From Siderastrea radians (taxonomy: Eukaryota; Cnidaria; Anthozoa; Scleractinia; Rhizangiidae): a stretch of DNA of 64,000 bases. Position numbers and translations under genes: made by a program. Positions within the stretch are counted from its first letter, which is position 1. Every line of letters starts with the position of its first letter. The stretch covers positions 11,149,451 through 11,213,450 of the forward strand of contig OZ024897.1 of assembly GCA_964017195.1 (NCBI GenBank), in the 5' to 3' direction. Of this stretch, positions 12,057 to 24,500 are shown in pieces. The notes beneath the pieces were generated by a model. The model saw only the letters and a list, made by a program, of their open reading frames with translations. It ran no database searches and was not told the DNA's origin.

Positions 12057-13374
12057 TAAAAAAAGAAATAAATAATAACGTCATTTACGTATCAGGCGAT
12101 GTAATCACTTGCTTGATCTTCTCAGTTTTGCGGGTAAGGATCTTGTTTCGATTAAACATCTAATTGACTGATATTACAGGATTCTTAATTGCTGAAGTTT
12201 TCTTCAGAAAGCCTTAAGAGCCCAGGAGTTCTGTATGGATGGATAGAAAGTCTTGTCTTATGAACATGGATAAACAAACTCCGTCCTGCAACTAACTCTG
12301 ATTACAAGTCCCAAAAGTGGGACTGTTTCCGCCTTTCAGTCATACCTCAGTTTACCTATTAATTTTATGCCTGTGTATTTGTTTGGAATACAGCAGTTTC
12401 TGCGTCAAAAAATTTTACGAAAATGGGCGTTTATCTTTTACGGTGATACACAAAGTACCACGATTTCTTTTTCCTTTTTTTGGAACGTCACAACTTTGAA
12501 TTAGAGAGGTGAAGAAGGATCGAAGACGACTTCATGCCAAATTAATTATTTTATTCATCTGACAGTTTATTTTGCTGGGGAATAACTGAATAAGCCGATG
12601 GGATCTCACACGCTACCGGTCACGAGACAGTCTTGTTAGTCGTCAAAACAAATAAGCTAGTTTTGCAGGCAACTAACATGATATAGGAAGCGCCAAAAAA
12701 GACCACTGGACGTAAAACACGCGCCCAATAATTTTTGTAACGTGATGAACCCACCCGTGTGTTCTGACCCAGGCGTGGATGAGGGTACAGGATGAACTCT
12801 TCGGGAATTAGGCTGTGCGCGCTGTTTACAAGTTATGCCGGAAATGAGATAACTCCCCGCACGGACCCACGCGTGTCAAACGCGCAACTCGTATTTAAGC
12901 AACCATTCCCAGCTTCCCGGCTTTGCAACTTGAAACCAGCGATTAAAAAACGCAAAATTAGTATTTTACCCCCATGTTGTTTGAATAGATTGTTTTAATA
13001 GGACTCTTCGTTTTCATCAGGTTAGCGTGCAAGGTTATCGTCACGTGATCAATCACACGAGCGATCACACATGTATTGAAAACGGGTATGTTTGCAATCA
13101 ACGCGATCGTACATGATTGCTATAATCGCTGGTTTCAATACCTGGGCAGGGTGGGGAGGGAAGAAGGGATACTCCCCTATGTAAGCTACGTATATAGGTA
13201 AGTACTACGTATATATACATCTGCTGCACGCTGCTATTTTTAGGATTGGCATAATAAATCTAATTAAGGATATATGTGTATACTGTCTTAAAGCCTCTGT
13301 TAGCTTATGCAAAACTTTGTACGTGTGTCACAATTTTGTCGTCAAATTAATTAATTATTTAATTTTTCTTACAG

Positions 13375-13572
13375 TTCATTTTTCTGTGGAATACATGAAT
13401 TAGCCGAAGGGATCTCACGCATCACTGGTCACGTGGGGGTCTTGCCACTCGGTCAAAACAAACCAATTATTCAGGCAACTAGCACGATAAAGGAAGCGCT
13501 AAAAAGTACCATTGGACTTCAGAAAACACGCAACAAATATTTTTTTCAGTGTCACAAACCCACCTCTATGCA
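13375..13572 (+). CDS. exon-like piece after a good splice acceptor
   Basis: TTTAATTTTTCTTACAG is a strong acceptor. The frame that follows (SFFCGIHELAEGISRITGHV...) is open to a stop near 13572 and is also open in locus B (58853-59045). Related but stop-containing pieces follow acceptors at ~7311 and ~12567. Possibly the last exon of an undefined plus-strand gene, or a spliced non-coding exon. Low confidence. Confidence 0.2.
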
Positions 13573-14427
13573 ATGACTCTAGCGTGAATGACCCAATCCC
13601 GTCCGGGATTGGGAAGAACTTTGGTGCCGAAAATGTACAGACGTTCTCTCCACTACCAAGGACTTTCTTTTTAGCTTCTTAGGATAATATACTTTTTAGT
13701 TTTTTTAAGGGCCGTGGAAATGTGTTTTTTAGCTTTTCTAACCTCTCAGTAATGTCATTTCGCAGCATCTTAGGACATAATTTTTCAGCTTTTTTAAAAA
13801 GCCTTTCAGTTTTGGTATGGGCCACCCTTCTAAAATTTACTGTAGCTACCTACCTACCTAACTCCTCAGAATTTTGAATTGGTTTGGCTAAAACCTTTGT
13901 TATACTTCAGGCCCAAAAACTACTGCCTTTAAACAGAATGAAGTTAAAACCAAACAAACAAAACTAACCCTTTCAACTACTGAAAAAGGTTAAAGATTTT
14001 GTTCTTTTTGGTCTGAAGCTAGACATGCACATGTTTTGCCTGCTAGTCTGAAATAGGATATGGAGGTTTGCCATTTTGGCTTCAAAGGGAAAAGGTCTGA
14101 TCTTGGGTAAGGAAAATCCCATGTGTTAGTGAGTTAGGGTTACGAACTTAAAAAAGCAAGCCGCACAACCCTATCTAAGGTTTCTCGGAGTGCCCCTTTT
14201 TTGTATGTCATGGAAACCAGCCTTTAAAGAGCAAGTAGTCGAAAAAGAAAACAAAATACTAAATGAATAAATAAACAAAATAAAGAATTGTTCCGGCGGA
14301 TTCATGTTTCATCAAAACAGCAATTATATAGCTTCTACAGGGGAGTACCCCCCTTCCTTCCCCACCCTGCCCACAAGGCGACACAAGAAGAACGAACGTG
14401 ATGGACCAGTACCAGTACATCTTCACG

Positions 14428-14457
14428 CACGTGCCACGTGTGCAACTTGCCCACGTG
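14428..14457. promoter_or_regulatory. cluster of three CACGTG E-boxes (copy 2)
   Basis: Same spacing as at 11968. Confidence 0.4.
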
Positions 14458-15463
14458 TCTTCGGTAGCGTAGAGCTCGTGTAGAACTCGTGCTTCTCTTA
14501 CATAATCACACACTGGTACAAAAAAAAAAAAGAAATAAATAATAACGTCATTTACGTATCAGGCGATGTAATCACTTGCTTGATCTTCTCAGTTTTGCGG
14601 GTAAGGATCTTGTTTCGATTAAACATCTAATTGACTGATATTACAGGATTCTTAATTGCTGAAGTTTTCTTCAGAAAGCCTTAAGAGCCCAGGAGTTCTG
14701 TATGGATGGATAGAAAGTCTTGTCTTATGAACATGGATAAACAAACTCCGTCCTGCAACTAACTCTGGTTACAAGTCTCAAAAGTGGGACTTTTTCCGCC
14801 TTTCAGTCACACCTCAGTTTACCTATTAATTTTATGCCTGTGTATTTGTTCGGAATACAGCAGTTTCTACGCCAAAAAATTTTGAGAAAATGAGCGTTTA
14901 TCTTTTACGGTGATACACAAAGTACCACGATTTCGTTTTCCTTTTTTTTTGGAACGTCACAACTTTGAATTAGAGAGGTGAAGAAGAATCGAAGACGACT
15001 TCATGCCAAATTAATTATTTTATTCATCTGACAGTTTATTTTGCTGGGGAATAACTGAATAAGCGGATAGGATCTCGCACGCTACCGGTCACCAGTCAGT
15101 CTTGTTAGTCCGTCAAAACAAATAAGCTAGTTTTGCAGGCAACTAACACGATATAGGAAGCGCCAAAAAAGACCACTGCGCGTAAAACACGCGCCAAATA
15201 ATTTTTGTATCGTGTTCTGACCTGGGCGTGGATGAGGGTACGGGATGAACTCTTCGGGAATTTTGGGCCGGGCTGGTCAAAAACTATCATTCACTTCAGG
15301 CCAACACTGCTCAAAAATCATACTCCTTATATTTAGTTAAATTTAGTTAAATAAAACCTTCAAACGAGTGGTATACTGGGAGAATCTGAGCCGTTCGTCT
15401 TTTCTGACTGAACAGAGCGGTTGACCTAGCTGCAAAGGTTCCAGGGTAACTGTGTACTAAAAT

Positions 15464-16265
15464 GTTAAAGACGATTTGTCATTCAAGGGCATTATCCTCC
15501 GATATACCAGCAAGCCAGCGCAGAGAAGTTTATTTCTTCTATATCTCTCCGAACAAATTTTACACGCGCCTTGCCGTGGTTGATAATATATACATATATA
15601 TAACGCCATTTCCATCACTGTCCAATGGCGCTTTTAAGATTGTAATAATAATAATAATTATACAGACTTAAGGGGATTTCCACTGTCACGTGGATATCGT
15701 GTTGATCACGGCAAAATTGCAGTATGGCCACGGTCGAAAGGCAGGACCCCAGTTTCAATCTTTGACATATGAAAATGTTGGAACTTAAAGTGCGGCTTTG
15801 TTTGTTTGCTTGTTTGTTTTACGTTCGTCGATAAAATCACGCGAGGGATATCTTCTGTTAAAACCGAGCGATTACGTTTCGCTCTCACTGGAGGAACACC
15901 TCGCGTGACGCAAAATCGGATGTATCAGACGCTTTGCCTCTTCCGATTGAATTCGTCGTCCGATTTTCTCGACGAGAAGAAAAACAAGGAAAGGAATTAA
16001 TATTGTCAGGTCTTTTGTTTTTGATCTAATCACTCTATAATAAAAATAATTTTGCATTTGCTTACCCAAAATCATGAGTGACTGATCATCCCTGGTTGTC
16101 CTTTCAGTGTTTGCCACGTAAAGCGGGATTAGGCCCACGCATTACAGAAATTAAACACGCAGGGCGATAAAACAATAGCCGGAAGGAAGGTCAGCGTTTG
16201 TAACACACAAATCCCTTGCTGGCTTGCTGATATATCGGGCGATAATGCCCTTGACTAAAACGGTG
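15464..16265. repeat. inverted pair of a dispersed repeat at the edge of the A-specific segment
   Basis: TTCAAGGGCATTATCCTCCGATATACCAGCAAGCC-like sequence at 15482-15520 recurs inverted at 16218-16258; a diverged relative lies at ~61353-61395. Between them (15760-16217) I see no gene, only GTTTG-rich DNA and GAGCGATTACG words. Confidence 0.45.
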
Positions 16266-17282
16266 TCCTCAAAGTTTTACAGTTGCTTGCGAAGTTTTGC
16301 TTCCCAGCCAACTGCTCATTTCTCGGAGAAAATTCGCACCCTCCAATATGTTAGCAGCCGTCATCCGATTTGTACCACGTAATGTGTCAGTTGTCCAGTG
16401 AAAGGGGATTCCGCGACATAAGGAGAGTAAAAACTCGTTCCAAGGGACCTTGGGGGCTCGCACTGAATAAATTCAGTGATTTTGCTCATTCTCGAAGACA
16501 GCAGTCGAATCAAATGGTCAGCAACGGTCAGCTATAGGAGGGGGGCGTAAGGGGGTACGAAAACCGCAACACCGCACAAAAAGATGTATAAATACCGCAA
16601 TACCGCATTGAAATTGACCAAAATACCGAACCGCAGTTTCAAATGTTTAAGTTCCCGTTATCGAGTCTTTACGTCGGCCATTCCATAAGAAATAAATATG
16701 TTGATGTTAATTGAACGCACGATCATTGAGCTCGTTACATAATAGAAGTACTGTAGTATTAGTTTATTTAGAGCTGACCTTAATGCTGGTATCTGGATCA
16801 TATACTCTGAAGGGTATCGTTAAATTCCATGACTTTGTGTAACACTAATAATAAACTAAGTTCTGCGTCGGCAAAGGTCTCGAAATTGTACCTTAAGGGG
16901 AGTAACCACGTTGGGCTTAATCTGAGGAACTCTGTGTGCACGCACACGCTTGAATACTGCTGACCGTATTACGTAACGTAAAATTTTCGGTATCGAAGAG
17001 ACTTGAACATTTATAACTTCCACATGGCAAACCAATCAAATTTTGTACCAAGCATGCTTTTCGTAATTTTTCTGTCAAAATTTGTCAGTTTTAGAGTTAG
17101 TTTTCAGTTAGAGTTAGTTTTCAACCTCAAATATCCCGGAAACGAGCTAGGGACACCCAGTTGTTCTTGTTTGCATTTCCAATCAGCATTAAATTTCATT
17201 CCTTATCTTTCCAGGACTGAATTCTTAACAACTGGAAGTCAAGTCAACGTAACCAGTCCCCTTAAACAGTCTGATGGAGTGA

Positions 17283-18197
17283 TTAGTAGAGCAGACGATT
17301 ATTGACGGACAACTCTTCCGAAGCGAGTTCTTGCTCCCAGGAGAAAGGTGGCAGAACTTCCAAGCTCTTCTTGGAGCAAAGTGGAATCGTCCGGACGATC
17401 TTCAACTTCTTCATCGCTGCTTTCATTATATTCGTCCGCTTCGTCGTCGTCCAATTCGGCAGTGGGTGCGGCAGCGGCAGCGTCTGCTGTATTGACCTGC
17501 TCGTCAAAGGCAATGAACAGGATCCCAAAGGGGTTTAGGGCTCCAGACTCCTGGGTATAAAATAGAAGGCTCCAGAGCTCCAAGACAGAAAAACTGGGGC
17601 TCTAGGGCTCCAAGGCTGTACTCTAGGGCTCCGTTTGGCCAGAATCATCATTTTTGTCTGGGCTCCAAGTAGAAAAAGGCTTTGGGCTCCGGGCTCCAGG
17701 GCTCCAAGGACCTCCCCTTTGAGACCCTGAATGGAGACAGGCTTATCTGAGATCCCGCATTGCCTGTGGTACATAAATTCTGGGAGTGTGCCACGACGTG
17801 CCATGGTGGTCTCTTGGCTTACCGTTCGTTGTCTTACGGCAGCCCCATAAGAGGACGCCCAGTTTCTAAGAGCATTGCAGTCGGCTGGAGACATATTGAC
17901 AATTGTTAGAGGTTCCATGACAGGAACCTGTGATAGCAACAAACCTCCCTTTGGTTTGGGATATCAAGATCGCCTGCTTGTGTGATAATAAGCTGCCCAA
18001 GTGGTAACACGCTTCACCGCCTCCTTCTGATTGCTAAGCCGAATGACCTGCAGTACCCTGCCTTTGACATGTTTGCCTGCTTTACATGTACGGTAGAATG
18101 AAAATTTTCCATATCTAGTGTCATACAGCTCAACAAATTCTGGAAAGTTGTACAACATTGTCGACATATCATTGGATGAAACGGTTAATAATATCAA
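17283..18197 (-). pseudogene. decayed reading frames inside the TIR transposon
   Basis: Three overlapping or adjacent minus-strand frames: 18197-17964, 17942-17535 and 17583-17299. The last ends in an acidic run (AELDDDEADEYNES...) followed by RTRFGRVVRQ, a C-terminus style often seen in transposon proteins. The middle frame contains a plausible stretch (SPADCNALRNWASSYGAAVR) and then reads into the GCTCC minisatellite. I do not recognise the family. Most likely remnants of the element's own protein. Confidence 0.35.
17536..17712. repeat. GCTCC-rich minisatellite
   Basis: Around fifteen copies of GGCTCCA/GGGCTCC-like words at irregular 6-25 bp spacing inside the TIR transposon. It interrupts what looks like a coding stretch. 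Confidence 0.7.
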
Positions 18198-18287
18198 GCA
18201 TTAACTGGAAAAGGCTGAAATTACAAAATGCTTATTTGCGGGTCTTTGCACATTAGCGGTCACCGACTGCTGTGTAGCTCGAAAGAC

Positions 18288-18601
18288 CCCCGAGGGGTGT
18301 ACTTCCTAGTAATAGGCTAATGGGGATGTGCCGCTGAATGGGGTCGCATTTTCACGACTGGATTGACTATAATGGGGTTGCATTTTCAATAGGAACTAAT
18401 AGAATTACTAGAATGGGGTCGTACATTTGCGGGATTTCAGGGGTAAGTAAATTCCGGCAAGTAGGGATTTGGGGTATATTTGCCCAAAAGTGACTAACAT
18501 GGGGACTATAATTGGCTACAGAATCGACTATAATGGGGTAGGGGCTCGGAGAGGCCAGCGGCACATACCCAGCAAAAATTGAACCAAGTACCCCCCCGGG
18601 G
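18288..18601. mobile_element. nested ~314-bp TIR element (MITE)
   Basis: Inverted ends CCCCGAGGGGTGTACTT and the complement of AAGTACCCCCCCGGGG. They are flanked by a direct AAAGAC at 18282-18287 and 18602-18607, a good target duplication. The interior repeats GACTATAATGGGGT and GGGGTCG/TTGCATTTTC words. It is inserted in the larger transposon, so it is younger than its host. Confidence 0.75.
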
Positions 18602-18844
18602 AAAGACCTTATAAAAATTTAAAACAAAGCACCGGAAACTAGAGGATCCGCGTGAAAATGTGTTGTCCGTATCACCGCAGTTTCTTTTGCTCGCCGATTA
18701 CCGCGGCCTAAAATTTATAGAAACCGCAAACCGCTTAGTCTTGTAAAACCGCAATACCGTACTTTAAAATTAAAATTACCGCAATACCGCACCAAAAATA
18801 ACGCAATACCGCATCACCGCAAACCCTTACGCCCCCTCCTATAG

Positions 18845-20069
18845 ATTAGAAAGACAATCAGAACCGAAGATAACACACCGAAGAGATCAGTTTGCAAGAG
18901 TTTTCACGTGTCTCACTTGTAATTTCGCAAACAGAACTTTTTAAACGCGATCTTGAACAAGGCTTTTGCATTGATGGGGTTTTCAGTGATCAAAAATAAG
19001 CTTCCGTTGAGCAGTGGTTTCGATGCACCTGATTTAACCCTTTAAGCCCCAATAGTGACAAGCATCTAATTTCTCCTTACGGTATCATAACTTGATCAAA
19101 CATACAGGTGATGATAATAAAGGAAATGATCACTTAAGATGGGGTGTCTTGATGTGTGATCAAATTCTCCCAACTAGTGCCATAGTGAGGGCAATCTTTG
19201 CTGAAGTCGTTGTTTACATGTTAACAGTATACATGTCGAAAGGTGAAGTTCTCCCGATAAGCCAACTGTGACATTAGGTTTTTCCACTCTAAACGAACGG
19301 GGAACTTGAAAACGTAAATACAGCGTCTACGGGACTTCAGGAAACTCTTGGGGGGAAATTAGACTCAAAGGAGGCACTCGCTTGTGCGGGAAGGAGCCGG
19401 TACTCGGAGATCTAAACCACGAACTGGACTGGGAAATAACAGCGACAACTTGAGTTTGGTCCAACAGCACTTTATTCTTCCCAAATCCGTAATCAGACAT
19501 GTGATCGAAATGTATTATCACGAGAGATGTAATCGAAGAAAGTTAACATAGTGATTGCTTATATACGATCTGTATACGAGTCTATTGTTAACAAAGAATA
19601 ATAGATGTACTAACAAGCAGATGCGAAAAGTAATCACAGCAAGGAAGATAAATTAAACGAAAACAAGTTATTAACCTAAAATAACACTTCCAGAGCTCTA
19701 CGTTGATTAGACCTATTCAAGTACGGCTCAGGCAATTAAGCTGTTTTCCGAATAACTACTGTTGGCTTTTTGTAATTATTTTTGTCCCTTATCATTATTG
19801 AAAATGAAACGTTTGAAAGGTTAAATATGTATTGTAAATATTGTCAGTTTCCATTGGCTAAAATGAAAAACGAAAACGAAACATTTAAACTAAACCCGTC
19901 TAATCCGAAGGCTGAATAAGTATAGCGAAGCTTACTTAAACTAAATTTTACGGCTAAATATGAATAAAACATGAAAAACGACTGAAATAACGGATTGAAC
20001 TCGGTAAAATAGCTGAGTACGGAATTTATTTCCGTGACACAACAGACATCGATCATAACTACAAAGAGC
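18845..20069. other. A-specific DNA between the two transposons; no gene seen
   Basis: AT-rich. It holds the truncated interspersed repeat at 19033 and otherwise only short frames without recognisable features. Confidence 0.5.
19033..19210. mobile_element. interspersed TIR repeat, inverted and truncated copy
   Basis: TTTAACCCTTTAAGCCCCAA then TGACAAGCATCTAATTTCTC, the reverse complement of the element at 27234-27439. The far end is diverged. Confidence 0.6.
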
Positions 20070-20085
20070 ATGTAACTAAATTCAG
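20070..20085. repeat. LINE target-site duplication, left copy
   Basis: Sixteen bases identical to 25574-25589, directly before the LINE 5' end. Confidence 0.93.
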
Positions 20086-20171
20086 GACTGGGACGAGATC
20101 ATGGCGGCGTAAAGACGTGTGCTACAACCCGCCCGTAAATTTAGTCTTTTCTAGCTTCTTGTTCAGAGCCT

Positions 20172-21124
20172 ATGGCCGAGGTTATTTCGAATTTTATTTC
20201 CAAAAGAAGAAACCGGTCATCAGGGTCGGAAGGAGAGGAAGCAAATGAACCGAAAAAGCTAAGGAATACGGTCCACGAGAACGAATCTCAAATCGCCGAA
20301 AGTGAAGAAGACCAGAACGTAATTGTTATAGCGCCTGAGATGACCGTCGACGTTGCCAGCAAATTAGAGGTAATACTCGTCAAATTAAATAACATTGAAG
20401 TGTCGGTAAAGAATGTAGAGACTAACCTCGCTAGCCTTGAAAAGAGAATGACGAAGTTGGAAGAAGGCTGAGGTTTCGACAAAATGTGACATCGAAGCCG
20501 TTAACAAAAGAATTGACACGTTGGACGAGAAGCCGGCTAACTAATTCTCCAACTGTACCAGCAATTAAAGATCAAATGGACAAATTCAGCAGCCAATTAC
20601 TTCAACTCAGGAAAAAACAGGAAGAATTAGCTGCACTTCAAGAACAGCTAAAAACGAAAGATTTATACTTGGAGGCATACTCGCGTCGCAAGTCCATCAA
20701 GTTCGTAAACATTCCCGAAGAAGATGAAAGAGAAGACACCGAAGAAATAATTCGCGGCTTCCTCGAACGGGAGCTCGGTTTCGTGGAAGCTGGAACAGTT
20801 GAAATACAGAGAGATCACCGTGTCGGAAAGAATACCAGTGAAAGCATAAGGCCGAGAGCAATCCTTGTTAAATTCCTTAGAGCCAAGGATTGTGACAAGA
20901 TTCTCTCATTGGGTTTTCGCCTTCGTGACACCGATTTTCAGATGTATAGAGATTTACCACGGGAGATCGTCACGAGGAGAAAAGCACAGATGGCCATTTT
21001 AAAGAAAGCAAGGCAGCATAAGGTTCACGCAGTGTTTAGTAAGGCCGAGCCAGATAAGTTGTACATAGGTGGAAAGTTCTGGCCGGTAGGCAAACCCTTT
21101 GACATCGAAGAGCTGGATTCCTAA
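20172..21124 (+). pseudogene. LINE ORF1 (L1-type RNA-binding protein), frameshifted
   Basis: The ORF1 protein of the LINE coats its RNA. The first frame (20172-20471) encodes a charged N-terminus and the start of a coiled coil with heptad-like L/I/V spacing. The second long frame (to 21124) continues the coiled coil and holds the RRM-like core (around SRRKSIKFVNIPEED) and the C-terminal domain with RAILVKFL and MYRDLPREI. Coding sense passes through a third frame between about 20461 and 20540, so there are two frame breaks in a short stretch. This resembles Transposase_22 proteins. The frame of 20486-21124 has no normal ATG at its start. Confidence 0.85.
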
Positions 21125-21503
21125 ACTAGGACGATGTGGAGAACTTTAAGACATTTTCTATATTTTCAACCGGAACATTTGCACTAAAATATAAGGTAAA
21201 CATCATTTATAAGAAGCTATGAATGCTTATTTAATTTACGCACTTAATTATAAGGGCCGGGGGTCGCACTAATCCATACAGATTGCGCCTTTACTAACTA
21301 TTGCTTGGATCCGGTCGACACAGCTTTAACAGTACTTTACTGGCTGTGATTCATACTTTTTCTTATTTTAAGTAGATTGTTTTTTTCTGTTGTATTTGTC
21401 TTTATGTGGCATGGGCCATTAAGTCAGTCAATAATTTTATTATGCTTTTTGAACACAACAACTTTCGAGGAAACGCAAATTTAAATAATTATAAGCTGGA
21501 ATA

Positions 21504-24500
21504 ATGACAACAAATATACAATTCAAAGCTATCTTGTTGAACGTTCGTGGAATTCGCACTTTCGAGAAAAGGAAAACAATTTACAATTGGTAAACTCAAA
21601 AGAATGCAGATATTTGCTTTCTCCAGGAGACTTATAGCACAAAAGAAATAGAAAATCAATGGAAATCCCAGTGGCGAGGCGAAACTTATTTCGCGCACGG
21701 CACTGTGCGTAGTCGTGGGGTCGCCATACTTGTACGAAACACGCTCGATTTCACACTAAAATCAGTCCAATCAGATGAGGAAGGAAGATTTCTTTGTCTT
21801 GAAGCCATTATCCAAGACCAATTGTTTCTTTTAGTCAATATATACGCAGCCAACACTTCAACTGAACAAACATCGTTTTTCCGCAAATTTTCTGATCTCA
21901 TTAACAGTGACGAACGCTACGAGCAATGTAAAATCATAATCGGAGGTGATTTTAATGTCACTCTAGATCCATCTAAAGACTGCTCTGGTGGCAATCCAGT
22001 CTTAAAAGACTCGGTTAAAGCGCTGGAAGAAATTTTAATAGAAAATGATTTAATTGACATTTGGAGAGTCCAAAACCCCGAGTGCAGAAGGTTCACTTGG
22101 AGACAAAAAACACCACTTATTCAACGACGGCTTGATTATTGGTTCATTCCGGAGTCACTTCAAGATGATGTCGCGAAAATAGAAATCGTACCTGCGGTGA
22201 GAACTGATCATTCGGCAGTTGTTATCAAAATTAACTCTTTAGACACTCAGAATCATGGCCCTTCTTTTTGGAAAATAAACAATAGCCTTTTTGAAGACTC
22301 GACATACGTTGAATTGATAAGAGAAAATATTCCCGTCTGGTTGAGCGAGATTAATTTTTGCACAGATTACCGAATAGTATGGGACTGGATCAAATATAAT
22401 ATTCGTAGGGAAAGCATCTCTTACAGTAAACAAAAAGCGCGTGAAAAGAGAGAAAGACTGAAAAACATTGAAGAGACATTAAAAATGTGCGAGGAAAAAA
22501 TTGCTGAAGAACCATCTTATGAAAATATACAAAAGTTAGAAACAGCCAAAAGCGAATATGAAAGAGAATATGACTATATTGTGAAAGGGTTAATCATTCG
22601 TTCCCGTGCAACATGGTTCGAAAAAGGTGAGCGAAACACTAAATATTTCTTAAATCTAGAAAATAATAAAAAGACAAAAACCTGTCTAAGAAAGCTATTA
22701 CTGACAGACGAACAAGAAAGCACAAATCCAAGTATAATCCTTAATGAAATATATTCCTTCTATTCTAATTTATATGATGAAAAGACAGATGTAGAGATCG
22801 ATGAGACATCTTGCCCCTTTTTGAATAATCATGATCAAATTCCTAAGTTATCTGTTCCAATGTGCGACAGCTGTGAAGGAGAGCTGACCCAAGCAGAATG
22901 TTATAAGGCTTTATCTGCATTTAAAAATAATAAAACACCAGGAAACGATGGGCTATCGGCAGAATTCTATAAAGTATTTTGGTCTGAAATTGGTGAAGTC
23001 CTGGTTAATTCTCTCAACTACTCTTATCGTTGCGGGGAACTATCAACAACTCAAAAACAAGCTGCAATCACACTAATAGAGAAGAAAGGAAAGGACAGAA
23101 GAAGGATAAAAAATTGGCGACCTATATCATTGGTAAATGTCGATGTTAAGATAGGCTCTAAGGCCATTGCTATGAGGCTAGAGAAAGTGTTTCCGAGCAT
23201 AATTCATTACGACCAAAGTGCTTTCGTCAAAGGACGAAACATATTTGATGCTGTCCGCACCATTAACGACATCTTTGACTTCACCCAAATGAAAAACTGT
23301 GATGCTATTCTGACTGCAATTGATTTTGAAAAAGCTTTCGATTCATTGAATTTGAATTTCTTATTTCATTCTTTAGAAGCGTTTGGTTTTGGTGAATCTC
23401 TTATTGCATGGATTAAGACTTTTTATAAGAATATATCAAGTTGTGTTTTTAACAATGGTTTCGCCACACCTTTTTTCCAACTTAAACGAGGTGTACGCGA
23501 AGGTGACCCTCTGTCACCATATCTTTTCATAATAGCCCTCGAAATATTAGCAATTAACATTCGAAACAACGAACAAATAAGAGGCATTAAGGTTGACGGT
23601 AATGAGATTAAGTTAGTGATCTTTGCCGATGACATGGCAACATTCGTGCGCGACACAGTTTCATTCTCTCATTTAATCAACACCTTGGAACAATTTACAA
23701 GTTATTCGGGATTAAAAATGAATCATGAAAAGACGGAAGTAATGCCTCTGGGAAATATGACGTTAGAACCAACGGATGTAGGCGTGAATGAGATAAGCAG
23801 TATCGTCAAAATTCTGGGGGCATATTTTACATATAATCATAAGCGTTTTTATGAAAAAAAATTTGAATCTATCGAGAAATCTTTAAAAGAATTGCTACAA
23901 AGCTGGTCTTGGAGAGGTCTTACGTTGATTGGAAGGATTCAAGTGATCAAATCCTTTGCCATACCGAAAATCCTTTATCGTGTTGCTTTGATCTCGTGTA
24001 AAAAATCTGATTTTGTCAAAAAAATCAATGAATTACTTTATTCTTTTATTTGGAAGGGTAAAGACAAAGTAAAGCGTGCAGCCTTGATAAACTCCATTGA
24101 GGAAGGAGGTTTGACAATGCCAGATATTGCATCTATGATTTCAACGCAGAGAATATTGTGTATCAAGAAATATTTGGATAATTACCCAGCAAGTTGGAAC
24201 CTTTTTCTTAATTTCTATTTGAAGAACGTTGGGGGCAAGTTTTTGTTTCACTGTAACTTTGATTATAGGAAATTACCAGTTGCTGTTCCAGAGTTTTATA
24301 AAAAATGTATCCAAACCTGGTCCTCATTAAATGAAAACAACCCCAGTACAACAAAGGATGTTGCGAATCAGATCCTCTGGAATAATAGGTTTATTTGCAT
24401 TGGCAAAAATTCAGTATATAACCGAAGGATAAGTAGTGTAGGTCTAAACAAGATTGGCGACCTTTACGACGGTGCAGGGTTGCTAGTTTTCAGCATGGAG

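Larger units (their letters stand above)
7490..12078. repeat. upstream array unit, locus A copy
   Basis: Starts at the GATTAAGTCATGGCAAAGTG area upstream of the GH63 gene. It matches 49683-54357 and 54370-58900 over most of its length, with small indels. No long open frame is present; it holds decayed small ORFs (see the ORFs at 54397 and 56658 for the best-kept forms). Confidence 0.85.
11265..12820. repeat. array tail module, first copy in locus A
   Basis: Begins with GTTATGCCGGAAATGAGATA and includes the E-box cluster. The same start recurs at ~12833, ~53575 and ~58294. The part 11520-12790 recurs at ~13970-15260. Confidence 0.8.
12825..15290. repeat. array tail module, second copy in locus A
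   Basis: A second version of the tail with ~900 bp of extra sequence (13060-13970) between the two matching parts. The same arrangement is seen at 58275-61180 in locus B. No convincing gene; possible exon-like pieces are listed separately. Confidence 0.8.
1..15759. repeat. segmental duplication, locus A part 1
   Basis: Position 1 aligns with 41197. The match continues through all exons, introns and upstream DNA to ~15759, interrupted only by local insertions and by the extra upstream unit in B. The direction is the same, so this is a direct duplication. Confidence 0.93.
16532..18844. mobile_element. 2.3-kb TIR DNA transposon with ACCGCAATACCGCA subterminal repeats
   Basis: The ends are inverted copies of CTATAGGAGGGGGCGTAAGG (left 16532, right ending 18844). 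Both ends carry many ACCGCA / ATACCGCA repeats (16563-16640 and ~18675-18822). TATA or CTATAG at the extreme ends may be target duplication. The interior has broken minus-strand frames, a GCTCC-rich minisatellite and a nested smaller element. The superfamily is not recognised. It is part of the segment missing from locus B. Confidence 0.75.

Noticed and set aside
12317..12499. 60-residue frame with a hydrophobic stretch
   Set aside because: No normal ATG start, and the copy at ~14785 carries base changes and indels that do not respect the frame.
17003..17305. 100-residue plus-strand frame in the TIR transposon
   Set aside because: It contains a TTAGAGTTAGTTTTCA direct repeat, has no recognisable motif, and the better frames are on the other strand.
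22239..23656. Minus-strand frames within the LINE
   Set aside because: They are shadows of ORF2.
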